From: CAZLDI01 sp964558415
GTDB taxonomy: Bacteria > Chloroflexota > Dehalococcoidia > SM23-28-2 > RBG-16-64-32
Assembly: GCA_964558415.1 (NCBI GenBank)
Contig: CAZLDI010000023.1
Span: forward strand, 1-39,556
Direction: 5' to 3'
DNA length: 39,556 nucleotides
Positions within the stretch are counted from its first letter, which is position 1. Every line of letters begins with the position of its first letter. Below the pieces are notes generated by a model. That model was not told the DNA's origin and did no database searches. It worked only from the letters and a program-made list of their open reading frames with translations. A program made the position numbers and the translations under genes. Below are positions 33,855-39,556 of the stretch, in pieces.

Positions 33855-33884
33855 TTGACAACAGAACGTGCGTGCTAATAGTAT
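33855..33884 (+). promoter_or_regulatory. Promoter of the zinc-ribbon microprotein
   Basis: A perfect TTGACA (33855-33860) is followed after 18 bases by TAGTAT (33879-33884). The -10 lies inside a palindrome, so access of RNA polymerase can be blocked. Confidence 0.55.
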
Positions 33885-33902
33885 TAGCACAACAGTTCTG
33901 TT
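33860..33902. promoter_or_regulatory. Nested 43-base dyad, candidate operator
   Basis: The inner palindrome GTGCTAATAGTATTAGCAC (33872-33890) is perfect around its centre at 33881. The outer arms AACAGAAC (33860-33867) and GTTCTGTT (33895-33902) are also perfectly inverted around the same centre. It covers the -10 and the likely start site, as expected for a repressor site. No regulator is identified. Confidence 0.65.
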
Positions 33903-33917
33903 TCTGAGGTGATGGTA

Positions 33918-34055
33918 ATGGCCACGAAGACCGCGACTCAGCTCCGTCTCCAGATCTACCGGCACGCCCGTTGCCCCGACTGCGGTGGCCCGCTGGTCCA
34001 CGGCGAGGGCTGCGCGACCTGCCCCGTCTGCGGTTACTCGCACTGCGGGGCTTAA
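33918..34055 (+). CDS. 45-residue zinc-ribbon microprotein
   Basis: This short protein has a four-Cys zinc ribbon: CPDCGGPLVHGEGCATCPVC, followed by GYSHCG. The pattern resembles the C-terminal zinc finger of vitamin B12-dependent ribonucleotide reductase (NrdJ), which is known to end in an EGC..CP.CGYS.C-type motif. A stand-alone ribbon could be a separate finger domain or a relic. GAGGT at 33906-33910 lies 7 bases before the ATG at 33918; an in-frame ATG at 33912 is too close. The strong promoter and nested operator upstream support a real, regulated gene. Confidence 0.7.
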   Translation: MATKTATQLRLQIYRHARCPDCGGPLVHGEGCATCPVCGYSHCGA

Positions 34056-34056
34056 C

Positions 34057-34096
34057 CGCGGGGATGACCGCGCCAGGGCGATCGCGAGGGTCGCCC
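34057..34096 (+). terminator. Two hairpins after the zinc-ribbon gene
   Basis: CGCGG/CCGCG (34057-34072) and GGGCGA/TCGCCC (34076-34096) can form stems just after the TAA. There is no U-run, so termination is uncertain; the second may instead be a GTAGGGGCGA-type repeat. Confidence 0.3.
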
Positions 34097-34121
34097 CTAC
34101 ACAGTACCAGCCGGTGGGCGC

Positions 34122-34127
34122 TATCAT
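34122..34127 (+). promoter_or_regulatory. -10 box (TATCAT) of mtaB, leaderless type
   Basis: TATCAT ends 6 bases before the GTG at 34134, leaving no room for a Shine-Dalgarno site. The -35 region is poor. Confidence 0.45.
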
Positions 34128-34133
34128 GGCGAC

Positions 34134-35435
34134 GTGCCTGAAAGACAACCTACTGTTGCAGTAGTCACGCTGGGCTGCAAGCTCAATCAATCAGACTCCG
34201 AGATGATCGCGCGACGGCTCATCGGCGAGGGCGTGCGCGTCGTCGACCGGCCCGAGCGCGGCGCGGATGCCTTCGTCATCAACTCGTGCTCAGTGACGCA
34301 CGTAGCTGACCGCAAGGCGCGGCACATGGTGCGCCTCGCGCGGCGGCTCTCGCCCGCCGCCCGCATCGTGTTGACCGGCTGCTATGCGGAGACGGCACCG
34401 GCGAACATCGCTGAGATGACGGGTGCGGACGTGGTGATTGCAGGCCGCGAGAAAGACGCCGTCCCAGAGTGGCTGCTCACGCGCTTGGCTGTAAGAGGCG
34501 ACCCGGCGGCGGGCTGCCCTACTCCGGTACGCAGCGCTCTGCGGACTCGCGCATTCATCAAGATCCAGGAGGGCTGCAACGAACTCTGCGCATTCTGTAT
34601 CGTGCCGTACACACGCGGCCGCGAGCGCAGTGTACCCGTCGACGCGGTCGTGGAGCAGGTACGCGCACGGGAGGCGGACGGTGTCCTGGAGGTGGTGCTG
34701 ACGGGTACGCAGCTAGGCAACTACGGGCGCGATCTCGGTTGGAGAGAACAGGGCCCGCGCCGGCTGCTGGAAGCGCTGCTGCAGCGGACGTCGGCGCCAC
34801 GCATCAGGCTGTCCTCTCTACAGGCGCAGGATATCTCTCCGGAGCTGTTGAGCCTGTGGCGGGACCAGCGTCTCTGTCCCCACTTCCACTTGCCGCTCCA
34901 GAGCGGGTCCGACGCGGTCTTGAAGCCGATGCGCCGCCGTTACAGCGCGGAGCAGTACCGGCGCGCGGTTGAACTAATCCGCGAGTGCATCCCGCACGTG
35001 GCCGTCACGACTGACGTGATCGCGGGCTTCCCCGGTGAGACTGGCGCCGACTTTGAGGCGACGTACCGGCTCTGCCGTGAGACTGGATTCGCGGCGATGC
35101 ACTGCTTCCCCTACTCGAAACGACCGCGCACTGGGGCGGCGACGATGCCGGGCCATCTTCCGCCGGAGGTCCGGCGCGAGCGGCTCGACCGGCTGCTCAA
35201 GGTGGCGCGCGAATCGGCATCCGCGTTCGGCGCGGGGCTGGTGGGGCAAACCCTCGACGTGCTGTGGGAGGAGGCGATTGAGGGGCGCTGGCAGGGATTG
35301 ACCCCTAACTACGTCCGTGTATACACTTCCGCCGATTGTGACCTTTCGAACAAGATCGTCGCCACGCGCATCGCCGGGCTTGAAGACGGTGGCGTCGCCG
35401 GCGAAATCCAGAAGGACTGCTTGATTCCCTCATGA
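34134..35435 (+). CDS. mtaB: tRNA (t6A37) C2-methylthiotransferase MtaB
   Basis: This 433-residue radical-SAM methylthiotransferase modifies t6A37 to ms2t6A in tRNA. The N-terminal UPF0004 domain has three cluster Cys (TLGCKLNQ, NSCSVTH, LTGCYAE). The radical-SAM cluster motif is CNELCAFC near residue 149, followed by IVPYTRGRERSVP. A TRAM-like C-terminus (NYVRVYTSADCDLSNKIV) binds RNA. TLGCKLNQSDSE and the length favour MtaB over MiaB. The start is GTG at 34134. The AmaP-like gene overlaps its stop by ATGA. Confidence 0.9.
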   Translation: MPERQPTVAVVTLGCKLNQSDSEMIARRLIGEGVRVVDRPERGADAFVINSCSVTHVADRKARHMVRLARRLSPAARIVLTGCYAETAPANIAEMTGADVVIAGREKDAVPEWLLTRLAVRGDPAAGCPTPVRSALRTRAFIKIQEGCNELCAFCIVPYTRGRERSVPVDAVVEQVRAREADGVLEVVLTGTQLGNYGRDLGWREQGPRRLLEALLQRTSAPRIRLSSLQAQDISPELLSLWRDQRLCPHFHLPLQSGSDAVLKPMRRRYSAEQYRRAVELIRECIPHVAVTTDVIAGFPGETGADFEATYRLCRETGFAAMHCFPYSKRPRTGAATMPGHLPPEVRRERLDRLLKVARESASAFGAGLVGQTLDVLWEEAIEGRWQGLTPNYVRVYTSADCDLSNKIVATRIAGLEDGGVAGEIQKDCLIPS

Positions 35436-36196
35436 GCAACGACGCCAACCGGACCATCATCGTTCTCTTCGCGGCGCTCAGCATCGTGGTACTGGCCGTC
35501 GTCATCTTCTTGAGCTGGGCGGCGCCGGGCGACGTTATCGAGGCGCTGGGCGACGTTGTCCAGGAGATGGATGAAAACAACGATAGCGCCGGTAAGCTCA
35601 TCGTAACGCTGGGGGCGCTCGCCCTCGCGGTGCTAGCGCTGCTTCTGATTGTGCTGGAGCTGGCGCCGGAGGACGAGGAGAAGGAGTTGCGGGTTGAGCA
35701 GGCCGGCTCAACCACAATCGTTCCCGCGCAGCAGCTTCGAATCCGGATCGAAGAATCGTTGAACGCCCTGTCAGAGGTAACGGGCGCGACGGCCAAGGTG
35801 TGGACGCGGGAGAAAGGCATCGCCAGCAGCCTGGACGTCAGCGTGCTCGCGGGCACTAACTTCGGGACGATCACGCAGGACTGCTCGCGGGTAGTGGTCG
35901 ATACGATCCAGACGGAGCTCGGGCTGCCCGTGGCGGGGTTGCCCACGGTGCGCGTAACGATCGGCGGCGTGAAGACGCAGCCAGTCGCGTCGTCTGTAGC
36001 GCGGCCGCCAGAGGCGGTTTACGCGCAGGCAACTTCCAGCCTGGACGCGGGCGAGGTGATGGGCACAGCCGCGGATGCGGCCACCACAGGGCCGGTGGTG
36101 ATGGACCCGCTGGAAGGGACGGCGGTGGACCCGGCGCCCAGGGACGGCGACGCCGCACCGGAAACGCAGCCGGAAAGCGACCCGCCGCCCTCCTAG
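35432..36196 (+). CDS. Alkaline-shock membrane anchor, AmaP-like
   Basis: This 254-residue protein has two N-terminal transmembrane helices (IIVLFAALSIVVLAVVIFLSW and LIVTLGALALAVLALLLIVL). An Asp23-like domain follows (LRIRIEESLNALSEVTGATAKVWTREKG, then ASSLDVSVLAG and VVDTIQTELGLPVAGLPTVR). A Pro-, Asp- and Ala-rich disordered tail of ~70 residues ends it. AmaP proteins anchor Asp23 to the membrane in envelope stress; no asp23 gene is in view. It is coupled to mtaB through ATGA and lies 9 bases before scpB. Confidence 0.78.
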   Translation: MSNDANRTIIVLFAALSIVVLAVVIFLSWAAPGDVIEALGDVVQEMDENNDSAGKLIVTLGALALAVLALLLIVLELAPEDEEKELRVEQAGSTTIVPAQQLRIRIEESLNALSEVTGATAKVWTREKGIASSLDVSVLAGTNFGTITQDCSRVVVDTIQTELGLPVAGLPTVRVTIGGVKTQPVASSVARPPEAVYAQATSSLDAGEVMGTAADAATTGPVVMDPLEGTAVDPAPRDGDAAPETQPESDPPPS

Positions 36197-36205
36197 GGCG
36201 CGGCG

Positions 36206-36745
36206 ATGGACCGCACGGATCCCGGAGACGATCTTCCGCTCATCATCGAGAGCATCCTGTTTGTCGCCGACGAGCCGGTGGAGGCGCAGGTCATCGCACG
36301 GCTGGCGGGGCGCCCGGTGGATGAGGTGTCGCTGGCGATCGACCGGCTAGCCGAAGCGAACCAGGGCCGCGGCCTGCGCATCCAGCGCACAGGATCAGCC
36401 GCGCAGATGGTCACGGCCCCGGAGGCCACGTCTTACGTTGAGCAGTTCCTGGGCGTCGACGAGCACCAGCGGCTATCCCACGCCGCGCTGGAGACGCTGG
36501 CGATAATCGCCTACAGGCAACCGGTCAGCCGCCCTGCGCTGGAGGCGATCAGAGGAGTGAACTGCGACCGCGCGCTCGCCTCGCTTACGATGCGGGGGCT
36601 CGTAGCGGAAGTGGGGCGGGCGACGACGCCCGGCCGGCCGTACCTGTACGGCACGACATTCCGCTTCCTAGAACATTTTGGGCTTGAGAAGCCCGAGGAC
36701 CTGCCACCGCTGCCGGAGATCGGCGGGATAGGGCAGGAGCATTGA
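36206..36745 (+). CDS. scpB: SMC-Scp complex subunit ScpB
   Basis: This 179-residue protein matches ScpB, the winged-helix kleisin-associated subunit of the SMC condensin used in chromosome segregation. Family marks are IIESILFVADEPVEAQVIARL near residue 12, LETLAIIAYRQPVSRPALEAIRGV near 97, and GLVAEVGRATTPGRPYLYGTT and FLEHFGL near the end. Length is typical. scpA, often upstream, is not in this window. There is no strong Shine-Dalgarno site, and translation may be helped by the upstream gene ending 9 bases before. Confidence 0.93.
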   Translation: MDRTDPGDDLPLIIESILFVADEPVEAQVIARLAGRPVDEVSLAIDRLAEANQGRGLRIQRTGSAAQMVTAPEATSYVEQFLGVDEHQRLSHAALETLAIIAYRQPVSRPALEAIRGVNCDRALASLTMRGLVAEVGRATTPGRPYLYGTTFRFLEHFGLEKPEDLPPLPEIGGIGQEH

Positions 36746-36776
36746 GCAGCACTACAGCGTGCTCCGGGCGGGCGTG

Positions 36777-37097
36777 ATGCCGCTGATGGTCGGCGTCCTG
36801 CGGGTTACGCTGCGATTGCCTGAGAACCATTCGCTCAAGGGAAAGCGCCAGGTGCTGAAGTCGCTGATGGCGCGCACCCACAACAAGTTCAACGTGTCCG
36901 CAGCCGAGATTGACCATCAAGATTCGTGGCAGATAGCGTCCATCGGAATCACCTGTGTCACGAACGAAGGACGCCACGCGGACCAAATCCTGGCGAACGT
37001 CATCGACTTCATTCGCTCGGAGCGGTTAGATGCCGAGATCGTGGACTTCGAGACGGAGGTCCTGGACGGGCTGGATGTCCAAGAGGGCCGCGCTTAG
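36777..37097 (+). CDS. DUF503 (YlxP-like) protein
   Basis: This 106-residue protein begins MPLMVGVLRVTLRLPENHSL, followed by KGKRQVLKSLMARTHNKFNV and VSAAEIDHQDSWQIASIGI, the DUF503/YlxP signature. Family members are small, ferredoxin-like-fold proteins often encoded near ribosome-maturation genes; the role is not settled. A GTG at 36759 and an ATG at 36786 are also possible starts. It follows scpB by 31 bases. Its stop overlaps the stop of the opposing HTH gene by 4 bases. Confidence 0.9.
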   Translation: MPLMVGVLRVTLRLPENHSLKGKRQVLKSLMARTHNKFNVSAAEIDHQDSWQIASIGITCVTNEGRHADQILANVIDFIRSERLDAEIVDFETEVLDGLDVQEGRA

Positions 37098-37759
37098 CGA
37101 CTGGCGATGATCGTTACGGCGTCGCCGGCGCCGACTTCCGTGTCCGGCGGCGGGCTCTGGTCGATGACCTGCTCGGAGGGGACATCGCCTTCGCTGACAT
37201 AGACGACGATGTAGGTCGCGCCGGTCCGTTCAACGATCGAGATCGCGTCCACCAGAGTCTGGCCGACCAGATCAGGAAGCGCGGAAGCAGGTCCGAGATT
37301 CTCCGGCGCGATGTCGGTGGCGGGGGGAACGATCACGTCGGGGTTCTGGCTTCCAGCGGAGGCGTCCGGCTCACCTGAGAAGGTGGGACTGCTGTCCTCC
37401 CGGCCAACGGTGTATAGCACGATCACAACGAGGATGAGGACGCCGACGACCGCCATCGCGATAACGCCGCTCATATCGTAGGTGCGGCTATCCTTCAGTT
37501 CGGGCAGCGGATCCAGCTTCGGCTCGTCTACGTGGCCTACAGGGAAAAACGGCAGCAGTTCGGCCGGATCAAGCCCGAGAAAGCTGGCGTAAGAGCGAAG
37601 GAACCCGCGGGCATAAACCGGCGCGGGCAAACGACCGTAATCTTCGAGCTCCAGCGCTTCGAGATACTTGCGGGGGATACGAGTAACGCGCTCAGCATCC
37701 TCGAAGGTAACGTTCTTGGAAAGCCGCGCGCGTTGGAGGGTCTCCCCGAGTGGGGACAT
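37094..37759 (-). CDS. RodZ-like HTH membrane protein with PASTA domain
   Basis: This 221-residue protein has an N-terminal Xre/RodZ-type HTH (LGETLQRARLSKNVTFEDAE, then IPRKYLEALELEDYGRLPAP and YARGFLRSYASFLGLDP), near residues 3-65. One transmembrane helix (VIAMAVVGVLILVVIVLYTV) follows at ~100. A linker leads to one PASTA-like domain (LPDLVGQTLVDAISIVERTG, with VIDQSPPPDTEVGAGD). RodZ links cell shape to MreB; PASTA binds peptidoglycan. The combination suggests an envelope sensor or shape factor. GGAGGTAAAG fixes the ATG at 37759 over an ATG seven codons upstream. Confidence 0.87.
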   Translation of the reverse strand: MSPLGETLQRARLSKNVTFEDAERVTRIPRKYLEALELEDYGRLPAPVYARGFLRSYASFLGLDPAELLPFFPVGHVDEPKLDPLPELKDSRTYDMSGVIAMAVVGVLILVVIVLYTVGREDSSPTFSGEPDASAGSQNPDVIVPPATDIAPENLGPASALPDLVGQTLVDAISIVERTGATYIVVYVSEGDVPSEQVIDQSPPPDTEVGAGDAVTIIASR

Positions 37760-37857
37760 CTTTACCTCCTGCAACTGCATCGGTTGAAGTATACGAAAGC
37801 CGGTGGCCGGGGAGTCAACCCCCGCGCCCGTCCAGCCGTGGCTGAGCGCCCCGCAGT

Positions 37858-39556
37858 TTAGGCGCGGCGGACGGCGATCGTCACCGCTTCGCCACCGATC
37901 TCGTGCTCCTCCTCATGTGCGCCATCCGGAGGCGCAGCTTCCACCAGGTTCTCGGCCAGCGTCTCCTTCCGGATGTAGTCTGCGTGGCTGGCGAACACCC
38001 GGCGCAACCGCGCCGAAGCGCCGTGGTATACCGTGATGCGGTCGGAGATGTCGTACCCGGCGGACTTGCGCATGTTCTGGATGCGGTGCACCATATCTCG
38101 CGCCAGGCCTTCGTCCGCGAGTTCCGGCGTGATGTGCGCGTCCACGGCAACGGCGTAGCCGGCTTCGTCTTCGAATAACTTCTCGTTCTCCGAGAGACGC
38201 GCCAGCAGGTCATCAGGCCGCGTGATCGGCGTCCGGGTTTGGTACTGCTCCTTGAAGACCTCCGGCAGGGCCAGAGGGACGAGCGCCTTGACGTTCAGCT
38301 CGTCCAAGATCTGTTCCTCGAGGCGGCGCAGGCTGTCCGCTTCCGCGACGGTTTGAACGAACAAGGTGGCCTTCGCGAGCGGCTGCCGTACCTTCAGGCC
38401 GGCTTTGCTCCTGGCTGCACGGCCAAGGCTGACCACACGCATGACGAGTCGCGTTTCAGACATCAGGTGCTGGTCGATAGCGGCTGGCTCGGCCTCCGGC
38501 CACTGCGCGAGGTGCACCGACTCCGGGGCATCGGGACCAACAGAAAGCACCAGGTTCTGGTAGATCGCCTCCGAGACGAACGGGGCGAAGGGCGCCATCA
38601 ACTTGGCGACGGTGACGAGACAGGTGTACAGCGTGTGGTACGCCGCCAGGGAGTCCGCGTCTTCGCCGCCCTTCCAGAAGCGGCGACGGCTGCGGCGGAC
38701 GTACCAGTTCGAAAGGTCGTCCACGAAGTCCTGAATTGCGCGGCCCGACGTCGTCGGGTCGTACTGCTCCAGGCCTGCGGTCACCTTTTGAACCAGGGCG
38801 TTCAACTCCGAAAGGACCCAGCGGTCCAGGTCGCTGGACGTCCCCTTGGGCGCCTTAGCCGGGTCGAATCCGTCCAGATTGGCGTAGGTGACGAAGAAGC
38901 TGTAGGTGTTCCAGAGGGTCAACAGGAAGCGGCGCAACGATTCGGCGACGAGCTGGCCGGAGAAGCGCCGCGCCTCGCCGGGCTTCGTGGCGGTGTAGAT
39001 GTACCAGCGGAGGGCATCGGCTCCGTGCTGATCGATCACGGACATCGGCTCTACGACGTTGCCGAGGCTCTTGCTCATCTTGCGGCCCTTTTCGTCGAGA
39101 AGGAGCCCCAGGCAGATGACGTTGCGGTAGGAGATACCCTCGGGCACCTCCTCGATTGAGTTCAGGAGCGCGGCCTCAGCGTGCAGGGTGTAGAACCAGC
39201 CACGCGTCTGGTCCACGGCCTCGCAGATGAAGTCAGCCGGAAAGCTGTGGGCGAACGCCTCGCGGTTCCCACGCGGGTAGCCCCATTGGGCGTAGGGCAT
39301 CGCGCCGGAGTCGAACCAGCAGTCCATGACCTCGGGCGAGCGTCGCATCACCCCATTGCACTGCTGGCAATGGAGTTCAATACGATCCACGTAGGGGCGG
39401 TGCAGGTCTTGGAGCGCATCTACCGCGGCCGGATCGACCGCGCGCTCGCGCATCTCCGCCTGTGAGCCAATCGCGTCGTGCGCCCCGCACGAGTCGCACT
39501 TCCAGATCGGCAGCGGCGTGCCCCAGTAGCGCTCGCGGCTGAGCGCCCAGTCCACG
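37858..39556 (-). CDS. ileS: Isoleucine--tRNA ligase, C-terminal part (5' end beyond window)
   Basis: About 565 residues are visible from the right edge to the TAA at 37858. Family marks are WALSRERYWGTPLPIW, CWFDSGAMPYAQWGYP, DQTRGWFYTLHAEA and the KMSKS loop (KGRKMSKSLGNVVEPM). A CP1-side zinc-binding-like CDSCG/CQQC precedes them. The anticodon-binding domain (LDRWVLSELNALV, NWYVRRSRRRFWK) and a C-terminal domain follow. The enzyme charges tRNA-Ile with isoleucine. The form with WYVRRSRRRFWKG and a long C-terminus resembles the eukaryote-like type 2 IleRS. The N-terminal HIGH part lies outside. Confidence 0.95.
   Translation of the reverse strand, partial: VDWALSRERYWGTPLPIWKCDSCGAHDAIGSQAEMRERAVDPAAVDALQDLHRPYVDRIELHCQQCNGVMRRSPEVMDCWFDSGAMPYAQWGYPRGNREAFAHSFPADFICEAVDQTRGWFYTLHAEAALLNSIEEVPEGISYRNVICLGLLLDEKGRKMSKSLGNVVEPMSVIDQHGADALRWYIYTATKPGEARRFSGQLVAESLRRFLLTLWNTYSFFVTYANLDGFDPAKAPKGTSSDLDRWVLSELNALVQKVTAGLEQYDPTTSGRAIQDFVDDLSNWYVRRSRRRFWKGGEDADSLAAYHTLYTCLVTVAKLMAPFAPFVSEAIYQNLVLSVGPDAPESVHLAQWPEAEPAAIDQHLMSETRLVMRVVSLGRAARSKAGLKVRQPLAKATLFVQTVAEADSLRRLEEQILDELNVKALVPLALPEVFKEQYQTRTPITRPDDLLARLSENEKLFEDEAGYAVAVDAHITPELADEGLARDMVHRIQNMRKSAGYDISDRITVYHGASARLRRVFASHADYIRKETLAENLVEAAPPDGAHEEEHEIGGEAVTIAVRRA

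Noticed and set aside
33872..33890. Possible CIRCE (HrcA) heat-shock site
   Set aside because: The GTGCTAA and TTAGCAC halves are in the reverse order and too close together for CIRCE (TTAGCACTC, nine bases, GAGTGCTAA), and the gene is not a chaperone.

Overview
This is a GC-rich, gene-dense bacterial chromosome window with no tRNA, rRNA, CRISPR array or recognisable transposase. The gene set suggests a free-living member of the Chloroflexota, probably Dehalococcoidia or a relative. It includes alpha/beta-hydrolase/nucleotidyl-cyclase fusions, class III CoA-transferases, an F420-type luciferase-family oxidoreductase, a membrane-bound HdrD/DUF224-like iron-sulfur protein, an AmaP-like anchor and many GTG/TTG starts. 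The taxonomic call is an inference from gene content only; no marker tree was run.

Left part (1-9000). A minus-strand cluster holds an amidohydrolase, a SAM methyltransferase, a NorQ/CbbQ-type AAA ATPase and a very large VWA protein that runs off the left edge. The ATPase/VWA pair looks like a NorQD- or CbbQO-type metallo-chaperone system, but no client enzyme is visible. Two GNAT acetyltransferases follow, then an A+T-richer pair: a 42-residue basic microprotein and a HAD phosphatase.

Middle part (9000-19700). A five-helix membrane protein with ferredoxin and CCG domains resembles ETF:menaquinone oxidoreductases. Next come three tandem, translationally coupled paralogues, each an alpha/beta-hydrolase fused to a class III nucleotidyl cyclase. 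In two of them the hydrolase triad has decayed at complementary positions, which suggests sensor domains that feed a cyclase. An Eis-like acetyltransferase, an acyl-CoA ligase and a second methyltransferase follow. A palindromic repeat lies both in the coding linker of one cyclase and at the centre of a small inverted-repeat element near 18.9 kb.

Acyl-CoA section (19700-30900). On the minus strand, two crotonase-fold hydratases flank a pair of small paralogous proteins of unknown function and are followed by a Rieske-like protein lacking both ligand histidines. On the plus strand, a secreted subtilase with six fibronectin III repeats precedes an operon of CoA-transferase, C45/AAT-like Ntn-hydrolase, second CoA-transferase and LLM oxidoreductase. 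This could be a catabolic module for acyl, amide or xenobiotic substrates. It is followed by a clearly broken NAD-dependent epimerase.

Right part (31800-39556). This part holds housekeeping genes: a minimal metallopeptidase, glycerate kinase, a 45-residue zinc ribbon under a striking nested palindrome, mtaB, an AmaP-like anchor, scpB, a DUF503/YlxP protein, a RodZ-like HTH/PASTA protein and the C-terminal half of isoleucyl-tRNA synthetase.

Across the window, several genes have a TANNNT-like -10 box 6-10 bases before the start codon and no Shine-Dalgarno sequence, implying frequent leaderless transcription. Others have good Shine-Dalgarno sites.
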